DNA from: Synechococcus sp. CC9616
Lineage (GTDB): Bacteria; Cyanobacteriota; Cyanobacteriia; PCC-6307; Cyanobiaceae
Length of the DNA stretch: 64,000 nt
NCBI RefSeq assembly: GCF_000515235.1
Contig: NZ_KI911558.1
Span: 1,711,466 to 1,775,465 of the forward strand
Direction of reading: 5' to 3'
In this document: positions 36,252 to 46,587 of the stretch, piece after piece
Layout of the letters: every line of letters begins with the position of its first letter
Numbering within the stretch: the first letter of the stretch is position 1
Made by a program: the position numbers and the translations under genes
The notes under the pieces: model-generated
Told to the model about the DNA's origin: nothing
Databases searched by the model: none
The model's input: only the letters and a program-made list of their open reading frames with translations

Positions 36252-37854
36252 GCAGGGGCAGCACCGGTTCCTGCTCATCTTGACCAGCGGATTCAGCTGC
36301 AAGCACAAGGCCGCGCACCCTGGACTGCAGGGGCTGACCAGCCAGAGCCTGGAGCGTGATCCAGGGGCGCCAGCGGGCCATCAGCCGCTGGGCCGGGTCC
36401 GAATCCAACAGCAGAACCTGCGTCGGCGCATGATCCAGCTTGAGCTGCTGCAACTGCTGCAGCCTTGGTTGCAAGCCTCGATGGTCTTGGCGTCCCTGCA
36501 GAGCCTCAAGCGTTTCCCCCCACCAGTGACGTCCGGCCTCCTGGGCCATTGCCACAGCCAGCTGGGCCTGCAAGCCGTCGCCATTGCCGCGCTGGCGCAC
36601 CAGGCGAGTCCAAACCTGCAGCTTTTCCTCATCGCCAGCGAGCTGGGAACGGGCGAGACCATCCGCCTCGAGATCGGCTTTGACCGCGTCCAAATCAGGA
36701 TGCCCGGAACGACTGGCAAGCAACCAGCCCGCCTCCTGCTGGAGCCACAGCAGAGGACCGTCATCGCGACCGATGATCGACTCCAGCGCTGATTGGTTGT
36801 TGAGCTGCGTCCTCAGCAGCGGACCAAACCATTGACTGAAGGGGTGGGACTCATCGAGGGCCAGCAAGCGCGCTGGATCCTGCAACGAGGCCAGCCACGC
36901 TGCGCGACCACCGGCATCGGAGGCGAGATCCTGTAGCGGCGCCCAGGGAGGCATCTCCCATCGATCCCGGAACCGCAGCCTGGCCTCCACCGCCAAATCC
37001 GTGCCCTGGGGCTGTAACGCCGCAACCAATCCTGTGAGATCTCGGCGCTCGGCGAGAACAGGTGGCAACTGAAGCCAGTTCTGCAGAGCTCGGGGTGACG
37101 CCGTCAGCAGCGCAACCCCATCGCCAAGAGCAGACAGCTCCTGCTGCAGCCTGGCATCGCCAAGTTGATGCTGATCCTGCAGCTGAGAAACATCTAAGGC
37201 GGTCTCCAACACGCCGCGGCCAGAAGCGAGCAGGAGCAGATCGTCATCAATCAGGGCCGTCGCCAGCGGCTGGGGCTCGCGGCCGAGAAGAGCACCACGG
37301 CCACTGATCAGGCCCATGCCCCGATAGCGACTCACCTGCAGGTCCGTACCGGCCAGGCTGCGCGTCTGCCAGAAACGCTGCAGGAAACGTCTGGCCCCAT
37401 CACTGTCCCGGCTGGTGAGCGCCAGCACCCAACCGGGCGACCCACCAGAATCGCCGGGGTCAATGAGCGTGAGACTCAGTTCCGGCCCCAGCCATGCCGC
37501 CAGCTCCCGATCGAAATCAAGGCCTGCCAGAGCGAACACCCCATCCCGCCAACGGCGTGCGGCATCTCGGGATGCGCGGCGCTCCGATGGCTGTGACACC
37601 GCCTGCACGTAGGCCGGCAGACGCACGGGATCAGCCAGCCAGTGCAGCGAAAGATCCGCCTCCCTGGGGACAAAGCGCGCCGCACGCGGCAACTCCAGAG
37701 GCTGGCTGGCCAGTCGCAGGGGACTGCGCCGATCCACTCCCCAAAGCAGGGCGAGCGCAAGCAGCAGCAGCGCCAACAACACCCCTGCGATGACTGTGAG
37801 GAATGAGCGGGCCTTCATGGGCCAGCGGAGCGTTCTTCGCTCATCTTTGTCCAT
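36229..37854 (-). CDS. DUF3352 family membrane-anchored protein
   Basis: A long protein (541 residues from ATG 37854; 529 from ATG 37818). One N-terminal membrane helix (FLTVIAGVLLALLLLALALL) precedes a large soluble region with repeated 'DUF3352' features such as DLSLHWLADPVRLPAYVQAV, GLDFDRELAAWLGPELSLTL and LVLALTSRD-like strands. Function is unknown; the topology suggests the bulk faces the periplasm or lumen. The C-terminus overlaps sixA. It starts 17 bases from the divergent rhodanese gene. Confidence 0.82.
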   Translation of the reverse strand: MDKDERRTLRWPMKARSFLTVIAGVLLALLLLALALLWGVDRRSPLRLASQPLELPRAARFVPREADLSLHWLADPVRLPAYVQAVSQPSERRASRDAARRWRDGVFALAGLDFDRELAAWLGPELSLTLIDPGDSGGSPGWVLALTSRDSDGARRFLQRFWQTRSLAGTDLQVSRYRGMGLISGRGALLGREPQPLATALIDDDLLLLASGRGVLETALDVSQLQDQHQLGDARLQQELSALGDGVALLTASPRALQNWLQLPPVLAERRDLTGLVAALQPQGTDLAVEARLRFRDRWEMPPWAPLQDLASDAGGRAAWLASLQDPARLLALDESHPFSQWFGPLLRTQLNNQSALESIIGRDDGPLLWLQQEAGWLLASRSGHPDLDAVKADLEADGLARSQLAGDEEKLQVWTRLVRQRGNGDGLQAQLAVAMAQEAGRHWWGETLEALQGRQDHRGLQPRLQQLQQLKLDHAPTQVLLLDSDPAQRLMARWRPWITLQALAGQPLQSRVRGLVLAAESAGQDEQEPVLPLHARLELG

Positions 37855-37871
37855 CGCCGCAGAATGGCGCC

Positions 37872-38225
37872 ATGCACAGCACGGATCCACGCTCGATCTC
37901 AGCTCCTGAGCTGCATCGCTGGCTCGAGGCGGAAGGCATGCCACCCCGGCTCATCGACGTACGGGAGGACAGCGAATTAGAGGTTGCACCCTTCCCGGGA
38001 GACGTTCTGCATCTGCCTCTGAGTCGCTCCAGCGACTGGATGGATACGGTTCTGGGCGAACTGCAGACCGACCGGGCGGTGGTGGTGCTGTGCCATGCCG
38101 GAATCCGCAGCCGACATTTCGGACTGTGGCTGCTTGCACAGAATGGCGCACTGGAGGTGTGGAATCTTGAGGGTGGAATTGATGCCTGGAGTCTCCAGGT
38201 CGATCCCGCAGTTCCCCGGTACTGA
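37872..38225 (+). CDS. Rhodanese-domain protein
   Basis: A 117-residue single rhodanese domain: RLIDVREDSELEVAPFPG near the start, catalytic Cys74 in VVLCHAGIRSRHFGLWL and NLEGGIDAWSLQVDP at the end. Such stand-alone rhodaneses carry sulfur or act in redox signalling; the substrate is unknown. The last base of its TGA is the first base of the hrcA ATG (TGATG), so the genes are coupled. ATG 37872 removes an upstream extension that overlaps the divergent gene's leader. Confidence 0.9.
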   Translation: MHSTDPRSISAPELHRWLEAEGMPPRLIDVREDSELEVAPFPGDVLHLPLSRSSDWMDTVLGELQTDRAVVVLCHAGIRSRHFGLWLLAQNGALEVWNLEGGIDAWSLQVDPAVPRY

Positions 38226-39205
38226 TGAAGCCCCTGTCTACAAGACAACAAGAGGTGCTGCAGGCCACCGTGCATCACTACGTGGACACGATCGAACCCG
38301 TGGGCAGTCGCACCCTGGTTCAGCGCTTCGGGCTGAAGGCAAGCTCAGCGACGGTTCGTTCCGCGATGGGTGCCCTGGAGCAGCGGGGACTGCTCACGCA
38401 ACCTCATACATCAGCGGGGCGAGTCCCGAGCCCACTGGGCTACCGCCATTACGTGGATTGCCTGCTGCCTGAACCCGGCGTTGCCGTGCAACATCTCGAA
38501 CGGGAGCTCACAGGCCTCAGCCTGCGCTGGGCAGCGCTGGATGATCTGCTTCTGCAGCTGGCGCGGCGACTCACCGATTTCACCGGCCTGATGAGTTTGA
38601 TCACGCGGCCGGGAGGCACCCAGGCTCAGCTGGAAGCGATCCGACTTGTTTCCAGTGGCGATCGCCTGCTGGTGATGCTGGTTGAGGACAGCGGACGCGC
38701 GAGCCATCTCAACCTTCGTCTCCCCCATGGCGCCGAAGACGAACTCAAAGCGGTGGAGCGCTGGATCGATCAGCAACTCGCCGACGGTGGCCTGAACTGG
38801 AATTCACTGCCTCCCCACCTGCAGAGAAGTGGGGATGTGCTGCGCAGCGCCCTCGATCAATCCAGCTCGGTGACGAATACGGAGCAACCCACCGTGGTGC
38901 ACGGCCTATCGCGTTTGTTGGCCGAGCCTGAATTTCAGACGGTTCAGGAGCTCAGGCCCCTGATGGAGTTGATCGATGAACGCCCGGGCGCGCTTGTTGG
39001 GGCAGGGCAGCAGGCCAGGGTCTGGATCGGCGATGAACATCCCCAAACCGCCATGCAGCCCTGCGCCGTTGTGCAGGCTCCCTACCGCTGCGGCAGCGAC
39101 GGGATTGGACAGGTCGCTCTGATCGGACCGATGCGCATGGCTTACGCCACGGCCCGAGCCGCCGTGCAACGGGTGGCCAGACACCTGGAAATACTGCTCG
39201 GCTGA
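38225..39205 (+). CDS. hrcA: Heat-inducible transcription repressor HrcA
   Basis: A 326-residue repressor: winged-helix region LSTRQQEVLQATVHHYVDTI, EPVGSRTLVQRFGLKASSAT and VRSAMGALEQRGLLTQPHTS with the PHTSAGR(V/I)PS motif, a middle GAF-like part, and the C-terminal IGPMRMAYATARAAV. In other cyanobacteria HrcA binds CIRCE elements before groE operons. No CIRCE sequence was seen in this window, so its targets lie elsewhere. Its start overlaps the rhodanese stop. Confidence 0.95.
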   Translation: MKPLSTRQQEVLQATVHHYVDTIEPVGSRTLVQRFGLKASSATVRSAMGALEQRGLLTQPHTSAGRVPSPLGYRHYVDCLLPEPGVAVQHLERELTGLSLRWAALDDLLLQLARRLTDFTGLMSLITRPGGTQAQLEAIRLVSSGDRLLVMLVEDSGRASHLNLRLPHGAEDELKAVERWIDQQLADGGLNWNSLPPHLQRSGDVLRSALDQSSSVTNTEQPTVVHGLSRLLAEPEFQTVQELRPLMELIDERPGALVGAGQQARVWIGDEHPQTAMQPCAVVQAPYRCGSDGIGQVALIGPMRMAYATARAAVQRVARHLEILLG

Positions 39206-39230
39206 GAAGCAGGCAAAGACCGTTGGCCCC

Positions 39231-40487
<1,257 letters not shown>

Positions 40488-40508
40488 TGAGCCAAGAGCA
40501 GCGTCGGC

Positions 40509-41468
40509 TTAGCGTAAGCAGGCAATCACGCGATGCCGCGGGTCACAGGCGCTTACCTGCAAATGCTGAAATCCTGCGTGCTTGAGAGCCAGCGGCATGT
40601 CGAGGCGGAAATAGTCCTCGATATACGGCTCAGTGCTCTTGAGCAGGGTTGCCACCGCCGCCGGCAGTTTTTGCAGCACGGAGGAGGCGGGATCCTGATC
40701 CACCATCACCAGAGCACCTCCCGGGCGCAGCAACCGAGCCGCTTCCGCCAGCACGGCATGGGTGGCCTGCTGAGGCAACTCATGGCAGACGAACTGAAGG
40801 CTGATCAGATCCAGGGAACCGGCCTGCAACGCCGTGTCCTCAGCTGCAGCGTGACGCCACTCCGCAACCAGCCCGCCCGCGTCCCTCACCTTGGCCACAG
40901 CGAGCATCTCCGGTGAAAGATCAAGGCCGATCACCTCAGGCCTGGGCAGCCCGTTCTGATCAGCACGGCGGTTCAACCAATGGGTCAGAGCCAGCGTGCT
41001 GACGCCAACGGAACAACCCAGGTCCACCACCCGCTGTAAAGGGCCAGTCAGCAGCGGCTCCACAGCGTTGTGGATGGCATCACGGAGACGTTTTTGGGCC
41101 TGTGCGGGGCTGTGGTCAGCCTCCGGCCACACCCGCAGGGCCATCGCATCGGTGGCCTGCTCCGCTTCAGCTGCAGCCTGCCAGCAGAGATTGCCCTGCT
41201 CATAGGCATGGAATCGCACCTTGTAGTAGTCAGGCGGACTCAGCCCGGGGGTGGCGCTGGAGCACACCAGAGGCTCGGCCGCGAGTCGGAGTTCGCTGCG
41301 CCGTTTCCGCCATGGAATGCCGTTGCGCTCAGCGGTGCGGATGATCAGTTGGCGGGCCTGAAAAAACAAAGGCCGACGCAACAGGCCAATCCCGATCAAC
41401 AGCTCGATCACCCGGCCGAGGCCACGGCTCGAATCTGCCCAGCGGGGAGTGGCCACAACATCGGTCAT
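40509..41468 (-). CDS. Class I SAM-dependent methyltransferase
   Basis: A 319-residue protein with SAM motif I VVDLGCSVGVSTLALTHWL, acidic motif II in EVIGLDLSPEMLAVA, motif III-like SLDLISLQFVCHELP and LLRPGGALVMVDQDP. N-terminal part is helical and basic. Substrate is unknown; this is a conserved picocyanobacterial methyltransferase of a type also annotated in other Synechococcus. ATG 41468 is preferred. It lies 28 bases from the divergent SUI1 gene and 21 bases upstream of trpB on the same strand. Confidence 0.85.
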   Translation of the reverse strand: MTDVVATPRWADSSRGLGRVIELLIGIGLLRRPLFFQARQLIIRTAERNGIPWRKRRSELRLAAEPLVCSSATPGLSPPDYYKVRFHAYEQGNLCWQAAAEAEQATDAMALRVWPEADHSPAQAQKRLRDAIHNAVEPLLTGPLQRVVDLGCSVGVSTLALTHWLNRRADQNGLPRPEVIGLDLSPEMLAVAKVRDAGGLVAEWRHAAAEDTALQAGSLDLISLQFVCHELPQQATHAVLAEAARLLRPGGALVMVDQDPASSVLQKLPAAVATLLKSTEPYIEDYFRLDMPLALKHAGFQHLQVSACDPRHRVIACLR

Positions 41469-41496
41469 CGAGGATGGAGAGGATTGCAACAGGCAG

Positions 41497-41820
41497 ATGC
41501 CGAAAGGAGGCTGGCAGGAGTTCTCCAGCAACGAAAGTCTGCAACGTCCGGCCCCGACGTCTGCGGCGACGCCGAAGCCTCAGCAAATGGTGAGGGTGCA
41601 GCCGACGCGCGGCGGCAAGGGCGGCAAAACGGTGACCGTGATTCGAGGTCTGGAACTGGATGTGGCGGGCATGAAGGCCCTGCTGAAAAAGCTGAAGACC
41701 AAGATCGGCAGTGGCGGCAGTGCCAAAGACGGTGTGATCGAACTACAGGGCGATCAGGTGGATCTGGCACTGTCACTGCTCAGCGATGAGGGCTACAGGC
41801 CAAAACGCGCTGGTGGGTGA
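41497..41820 (+). CDS. SUI1/YciH-type translation initiation factor
   Basis: A 107-residue protein with the SUI1 fold: MVRVQPTRGGKGGKTVTVIR, then GLELDVAGMKALLKKLKTKI, GSGGSAKDGVIELQGDQ and a final basic tail. It is the bacterial eIF1-like YciH, which influences start-site selection in translation. ATG 41497 (MPKGGWQEF) begins the family-like sequence. The final codons lie in the first copy of a 17-bp tandem repeat. Confidence 0.9.
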   Translation: MPKGGWQEFSSNESLQRPAPTSAATPKPQQMVRVQPTRGGKGGKTVTVIRGLELDVAGMKALLKKLKTKIGSGGSAKDGVIELQGDQVDLALSLLSDEGYRPKRAGG

Positions 41821-41871
41821 TCGACCGGGTTGGGTGATCGACCGGGTTGGGTGATCGACCGGGTTGGGTGA
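41815..41871 (+). repeat. 17-bp tandem repeat, three perfect copies plus a partial one
   Basis: GGGTGATCGACCGGGTT at 41815-41831, 41832-41848 and 41849-41865, followed by GGGTGA at 41866-41871. The first copy includes the TGA stop of the SUI1 gene. The block fills most of the gap to cysC. It could be a slippage-prone array, or a repeated protein- or RNA-binding site. Confidence 0.95.
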
Positions 41872-41898
41872 CAATGGCGGGCACTTCCGCCCGTGGTC

Positions 41899-42519
41899 AT
41901 GACCTCAACCGCCCCCAAGGCCACCAACATCGTCTGGCATGAGGCCTCTGTCGATCGGGTGGCACGGGCAGAGCAGCGAGGTCATCGCAGCGCCATCCTC
42001 TGGTTCACGGGACTGTCTGGCTCCGGCAAAAGCACCCTGGCCAACGCCGTCAACGCAGCACTGTTCCAACGCGGACTAGCCACCTATGTGCTGGATGGCG
42101 ACAACATCCGCCATGGGCTCTGCAAGGACCTCGGCTTCTCCGATGCCGACCGGGAGGAGAACATTCGCCGCATTGGCGAGGTGGCCAAGCTGTTTCTCGA
42201 TTCTGGCGTGATCGTTCTCACAGCCTTCGTCTCCCCGTTTCGCGCCGATCGTGACAAGGCCAGGGCTCTGGTGGCAGACGGTGACTTCATCGAAATCCAT
42301 TGCGCTGCGGATCTGAGCGTTTGCGAATCACGGGATCCGAAAGGGCTGTATGCCAAGGCCCGCAGCGGTGCCATCAAGGAATTCACGGGGATCTCGAGTC
42401 CCTACGAAGCACCTGAAAACCCTGAACTGAAGGTCAACACGGGCGATCAGGATCTCGACGCTTCGGTGGACACCGTGATCAAGGCGCTTGAGGAACGGGG
42501 GGTGATTCCTGCTCGCTGA
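41899..42519 (+). CDS. cysC: Adenylylsulfate kinase
   Basis: A 206-residue APS kinase with P-loop [58 protein letters not shown] and the lid [18 protein letters not shown]. It makes PAPS for sulfate assimilation and sulfation. ATG 41899 is used; GTG 41893 is two codons upstream. The 3' end overlaps the convergent permease gene by 41 bases. The upstream sequence is the tandem-repeat block. Confidence 0.95.
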   Translation: MTSTAPKATNIVWHEASVDRVARAEQRGHRSAILWFTGLSGSGKSTLANAVNAALFQRGLATYVLDGDNIRHGLCKDLGFSDADREENIRRIGEVAKLFLDSGVIVLTAFVSPFRADRDKARALVADGDFIEIHCAADLSVCESRDPKGLYAKARSGAIKEFTGISSPYEAPENPELKVNTGDQDLDASVDTVIKALEERGVIPAR

Positions 42520-43555
42520 AATCCTCTCGGGCTGCATCGGCCAGGGTCTTGATGCAGCTCGCCACCGGGACGGCCAGCAACAGGCCCAAAAGATCTCCGA
42601 CGCCAAAAATCCCCCCGAACCTTGCTCCAAGCGGCAATGCGATCAGCAGCCAGGCGGGCTGAAGCCCAACGATGCTGCCCATCAGGCGTGGCTGAATCAC
42701 CTGATCCACAATCTGGCCAACGGTGATGGCGGCTGCTAACAGGACGAATCCGGTTTGCAGATCCTGAACCGCAAGGATCGCGCTGACGAAAACGATGGTC
42801 AGTGCGCTGGCGTAAGGGATCAAAGTGGTGAATCCGATCAACACTGCAAACAGCACGCCGTAAGGGATCTGCAGCAGGCTGAAGACCAACAGCTGACCTC
42901 CACTGAGGATCAGAGCCAGGAGCACCTGGCCGGCGAAATAACCACGAAACGTGCGATCCAGGGTGTTGGTAACCAGCCCACGCCAACGCAGGGGCAACCA
43001 GAGCGCCAGGCCAGCCGTGATCGAGTCGCCACCCAGCAGCAGAAAAACGGCCAGGACAAGAACAATCACCAGATTGATCGTTGTTCCGACGGTGGCACCG
43101 AGGATGCCAAGAAGTCGCTGACTGATCTGGGTTGCCACTCGGCTGAACTGGGTGATCAGATCACTGCTGAGGTCAGCAAAATCGGTGGGCAAGCCATGAT
43201 TCACGGCCCAGTCCTGCCCCTTGTTCACCAGCTGTTCTGCGGCGCTGAGCAGGGCTGGTGAGGCACTGATCAACTGGCTGAGCTGTTCCACAAGCAGCGG
43301 CACCAGCTCAACAGCTGCCAGCACCAGCAAACCGATGGTGAGCAGAACCACCAAGGCGATCGCCAGCCCGCGCTGCACGCCGCGCGCGATCAGCCAGCGG
43401 CAGGGAAGATCGAGCAGAAACGCGATCAGAGCAGCGGTGAGGAACAGTCCCGGAAAGGGCGCGAACTGAACCAGCACTCGCTTGATCACGAAGGCGTTGA
43501 GGCCCAGCACAGGCAACAACAGTCCCAGGCGCAGCCAGGAAGGCCAGATCGGCAT
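42479..43555 (-). CDS. AI-2E transporter family (PerM/DUF20) permease
   Basis: A 358-residue polytopic protein with about eight helices, including [60 protein letters not shown] and, near the C-terminus, [20 protein letters not shown]. The central amphipathic region ([13 protein letters not shown]) and C-terminal G-x-x-P loops are the UPF0118 (AI-2E transporter) pattern. Substrate is unknown; the name is historical and does not imply autoinducer transport. It is convergent with cysC. Confidence 0.88.
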   Translation of the reverse strand: MPIWPSWLRLGLLLPVLGLNAFVIKRVLVQFAPFPGLFLTAALIAFLLDLPCRWLIARGVQRGLAIALVVLLTIGLLVLAAVELVPLLVEQLSQLISASPALLSAAEQLVNKGQDWAVNHGLPTDFADLSSDLITQFSRVATQISQRLLGILGATVGTTINLVIVLVLAVFLLLGGDSITAGLALWLPLRWRGLVTNTLDRTFRGYFAGQVLLALILSGGQLLVFSLLQIPYGVLFAVLIGFTTLIPYASALTIVFVSAILAVQDLQTGFVLLAAAITVGQIVDQVIQPRLMGSIVGLQPAWLLIALPLGARFGGIFGVGDLLGLLLAVPVASCIKTLADAAREDFSEQESPPVPQAP

Positions 43556-43565
43556 CAGCAGCGAA

Positions 43566-44111
43566 TCAAGAGCGGTGGTGAGGCGATGTCATGGTGTCGA
43601 GATAGGTCGTGCTGCCCAGCTCCACCAGGCGGGAATCCTTGGCGACGACTGCATCGTGAAGGCTCCTGCGGTGTTGCGCCAGCCGCATGGCGAGCTCCTG
43701 ATCGCTGGTCGCCAGGATCTGCGCCGCCAGCAGCCCTGCATTCAGACCTCCACCAATGGCGACTGTCGCAACAGGGATGCCCCCAGGCATCTGCACGATC
43801 GAGTGCAGCGAATCCACTCCGGACAAAGCTTTCGTCGTCACCGGCACCCCGATCACCGGCAAGGTGGTGAGGGCGGCAACCATGCCCGGTAGATGAGCAG
43901 CACCGCCAGCGCCGGCAATGATCACGCGGATTCCTTGATCTCTGGCCTGTTCCGCGAAGGCCACCATCTCAAGAGGGGTGCGGTGGGCTGAGAGGACGCG
44001 TACCTCCACCGCAACGCCGAGATCCCGCAAGATTGCTGCAGCAGGCTCCATGGTTGGCAGATCGGAATCGCTGCCCATCACCACGGCCACACGAACCGAT
44101 GCTGAGGTCAT
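43566..44111 (-). CDS. purE: 5-(carboxyamino)imidazole ribonucleotide mutase
   Basis: A 181-residue class I Pur[61 protein letters not shown] and [20 protein letters not shown]. It shifts the carboxyl group from N5 to C4 in purine synthesis. The ATG at 44111 ([10 protein letters not shown]) is preferred because it directly precedes the first strand; upstream Mets at 44126 and 44150 lie in the same frame. It is divergent from nagA and lies 10 bases upstream of the permease gene on the same strand. Confidence 0.95.
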   Translation of the reverse strand: MTSASVRVAVVMGSDSDLPTMEPAAAILRDLGVAVEVRVLSAHRTPLEMVAFAEQARDQGIRVIIAGAGGAAHLPGMVAALTTLPVIGVPVTTKALSGVDSLHSIVQMPGGIPVATVAIGGGLNAGLLAAQILATSDQELAMRLAQHRRSLHDAVVAKDSRLVELGSTTYLDTMTSPHHRS

Positions 44112-44182
44112 CGCGGCTCTGGTCATGACAGGTTCCAGCGAGACTGTCATCGTCCCGCACCAGGCCAACGCGGCCAGACCCG

Positions 44183-45334
44183 ATGCGACGGATCACCGAT
44201 GTGCGTCTGCCGGCCCCCGAGCCAGGGGCATCCGATTCACTCCACTGGCTGCAACTGAACAGCCGCGGGATCATCATCGACATCGAGCCGACCGCAGGCG
44301 ACGAATCACTTGCTGGTGAGTCCTGGGACGGTGACTGGGTCAGCCCGCGCGGGATCGATCTGCAAATCAATGGCGGGCTGGGCCTGGCCTTTCCGGAACT
44401 GAAGAGCAACGATCTGCCGCGCCTGATCGAGCTGCTCGATCGGCTGTGGGCGGATGGTGTTGAAGCCATCGCACCAACGTTGGTGACCTGTGCGCTCGAG
44501 CCACTGCGGGAAGCACTCAGCGTCCTGCATCTGGCCAGAACTCAGCATCAGGCCGGTCGCTGTCGCTTGCTGGGAGCCCATCTGGAAGGTCCATTTCTGG
44601 CAGAAGCCCGTCGCGGCGCACATCCGCTGGCGCATCTGGCCGAACCGAGCCTCCCGGCACTGAGGAAACGCATCAGAGGCTTTGAAGAGGAGATCGCCCT
44701 GATGACCCTGGCTCCAGAGCTGGAGGGCGCCGATGCGGTGATCGCTGAGCTGCAGGACCACAGTGTGCTGGTGGCGCTGGGACACAGCGCTGCCAAGGCA
44801 GATGAGGCCAATAGAGCCTTCTCGCAAGGAGTGGGAATGATCACCCATGCCTTCAACGCGATGCCCGGTCTTCACCACAGAGCGCCGGGACCTTTGGGAG
44901 AAGCCTGCCGCCGAGGTGGGATTGCCCTCGGGCTAATCGCCGATGGCGTGCATGTGGCACCCACGATGGCTGTGCTGCTGCAGCGCCTTGCACCGGAGCA
45001 GATCGTGCTGGTGAGCGATGCCCTGGCCCCTTACGGCCTGGCGGATGGCGAACACCGCTGGGACGAACGGGTGCTGCTGGTGCAGAACGGCACCTGCCGC
45101 CTGGAGGATGGAACCCTTGCGGGGGTGACGCTGCCGCTGCTCGAAGGCGTGAAGCGGCTGGCCAGCTGGAGTGATCGCCCCGGCGCAGCCATCTGGAGTG
45201 CCACGGTCGCCCCAAGACAGACGATCGGCCTGGCGAACGGCTTGCGCGACAGCCTGATCGGCCAGTCGCTGAACTCGCTGCTGCGCTGGTCACAGAGCAG
45301 CTCTGGCAACTTGACCTGGCAGAGCGCTGTTTAG
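44183..45334 (+). CDS. nagA: N-acetylglucosamine-6-phosphate deacetylase
   Basis: A 383-residue amidohydrolase: [20 protein letters not shown], metal-site [55 protein letters not shown] and [19 protein letters not shown]. It deacetylates GlcNAc-6-P, feeding aminosugars into wall recycling or carbon metabolism. ATG 44183 fits. It is followed after 27 bases by chlM, on the same strand, though the functions are unrelated. Confidence 0.94.
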   Translation: MRRITDVRLPAPEPGASDSLHWLQLNSRGIIIDIEPTAGDESLAGESWDGDWVSPRGIDLQINGGLGLAFPELKSNDLPRLIELLDRLWADGVEAIAPTLVTCALEPLREALSVLHLARTQHQAGRCRLLGAHLEGPFLAEARRGAHPLAHLAEPSLPALRKRIRGFEEEIALMTLAPELEGADAVIAELQDHSVLVALGHSAAKADEANRAFSQGVGMITHAFNAMPGLHHRAPGPLGEACRRGGIALGLIADGVHVAPTMAVLLQRLAPEQIVLVSDALAPYGLADGEHRWDERVLLVQNGTCRLEDGTLAGVTLPLLEGVKRLASWSDRPGAAIWSATVAPRQTIGLANGLRDSLIGQSLNSLLRWSQSSSGNLTWQSAV

Positions 45335-45361
45335 GATCCCGCCGACCCAAATCCACCCCCC

Positions 45362-46075
45362 ATGGCCTCTGATCAGCTGCTTGAGCAGAAACAGGCTGAG
45401 AAACAGGAGGTGAAGGGCTACTTCGAAACCACCGGCTTTGATCGCTGGAACCGCATCTACAGCGAAAGCGACGATGTGAACAAGGTTCAGCGCAACATCC
45501 GTATCGGTCATCAGAAGACCGTGGATGAAGTGCTGGCCTGGATCAAAGAGAGCGATGAACTCAACGAGGTGAGCTTCTGCGATGCCGGCTGCGGTGTTGG
45601 CAGCCTCAGCCTGCCGCTGGCTGCCATGGGCGCTGGATCAGTCAGTGCCAGCGATATTTCCGAAGCCATGGCCCAGGAGGCGGAGCGCCGGGCCCGCGAG
45701 GCTGGCCTCGACATGTCGAAATTGAACTTCTTCGCCAGCGACCTGGAAAGCCTGAGCGGCTCGTTCCACACGGTGTGCTGCCTGGACGTGTTCATTCATT
45801 ACCCCCAGCAACCGGCCGAGGAGATGGTGAAACACCTCTGTGGTCTCACCGAAGAGCGTCTGATCGTGAGCTTTGCGCCCTACACGCCGCTGCTGGCGCT
45901 GCTGAAGGGCATCGGCCAGCTCTTTCCAGGCCCCAGCAAGACCACCCGGGCCTACACACTCAAGGAAGAAGGCATTGTGAGCGCCGCCGAAGCCTGCGGC
46001 TTCAAGCTGGTGCGCCGCAGCCTGAACAAAGCACCCTTTTATTTCTCCCGCCTGATCGAGTTCCGCAAAGCCTGA
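45362..46075 (+). CDS. chlM: Magnesium-protoporphyrin IX methyltransferase
   Basis: A 237-residue SAM methyltransferase: YFETTGFDRWNRIYSESDDV, QRNIRIGHQKTVDEVLAWIK, SAM motif FCDAGCGVGSLSLPLAAMG, and LDVFIHYPQQPAEEMVKHLC. These are the characteristic ChlM blocks. It methylates Mg-protoporphyrin after the Mg chelatase in chlorophyll synthesis, working near the membrane. It is followed by an AT-rich stretch with a decayed gene. Confidence 0.97.
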   Translation: MASDQLLEQKQAEKQEVKGYFETTGFDRWNRIYSESDDVNKVQRNIRIGHQKTVDEVLAWIKESDELNEVSFCDAGCGVGSLSLPLAAMGAGSVSASDISEAMAQEAERRAREAGLDMSKLNFFASDLESLSGSFHTVCCLDVFIHYPQQPAEEMVKHLCGLTEERLIVSFAPYTPLLALLKGIGQLFPGPSKTTRAYTLKEEGIVSAAEACGFKLVRRSLNKAPFYFSRLIEFRKA

Positions 46076-46250
46076 AGCGCGAGCTCAATCAACACGTTCG
46101 AACAATCCAGAGCACACATTTGATATCAAGAGACAAAAATTGTCTTTGCAATTATATCTTGACGTGACATGACAGCCATGGATCAAACAAGAAAAATATT
46201 CGCATCATGCAAAAGCAAATCCGCGTCCAATTCGACGAGTAGACCGCCCG
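46076..46250. other. AT-rich gap after chlM, no intact gene
   Basis: This 175-base stretch is visibly more AT-rich than the surroundings. On the plus strand a short frame from ATG 46179 (MDQTRKIFASCKSKS) runs into the subtilase fragment in another register, consistent with a scar between unrelated sequences. A motif TTTGATAT appears here (46120-46127) and again at 46532-46539, flanking the fragment. I see no promoter, terminator or RNA gene with confidence. Confidence 0.5.
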
Positions 46251-46253
46251 TTT

Positions 46254-46490
46254 TTGGCCGCCCCCATGGTGTCTGGATCTGCGGCAATGATCTGGAGTGC
46301 AAAACCATCATTGGGGGCTAATGACGTGAAACACATCCTGCTCAAATCTGCAGATAAACTGGACACCCTGAAGCCCTTTGTGAAAGGTGGGAACAGCTTG
46401 CACCTCTATAAAGCAATGTTGATGGCACATGAAGATGACCTTGATGCTGCTTCTGAAGATATGCCATTTTGTGTCCCCGAAAGTCTCTGA
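46254..46490 (+). pseudogene. Decayed subtilisin-family (S8) peptidase, C-terminal fragment
   Basis: The frame reads AAPMVSGSAAMIWSAKPSLG then ANDVKHILLKSADKLDTLKP, the well-known end of the S8 peptidase domain following the catalytic Ser. In intact enzymes the start is GTSMAAP. Here the GTS is missing and replaced by PFL, and the remainder of the catalytic domain (Asp, His) is absent upstream. It is therefore a non-functional remnant of 78 codons, preceded and followed by AT-rich sequence. It may have been fused or recombined here by a past insertion-deletion event. Confidence 0.75.
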
Positions 46491-46587
46491 ATGCAATCCG
46501 CATATTTGACATCAACATTCAATGCGACCGTTTGATATTGCAAGGGAGGAATGAATCAGGTCCAGCTGTCTCTGAGTTCGACAATGT

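Noticed and set aside
41070-41789. 239-codon plus-strand frame across the methyltransferase and SUI1 genes
   Set aside because: It overlaps two recognised genes in other frames and has no family signature.
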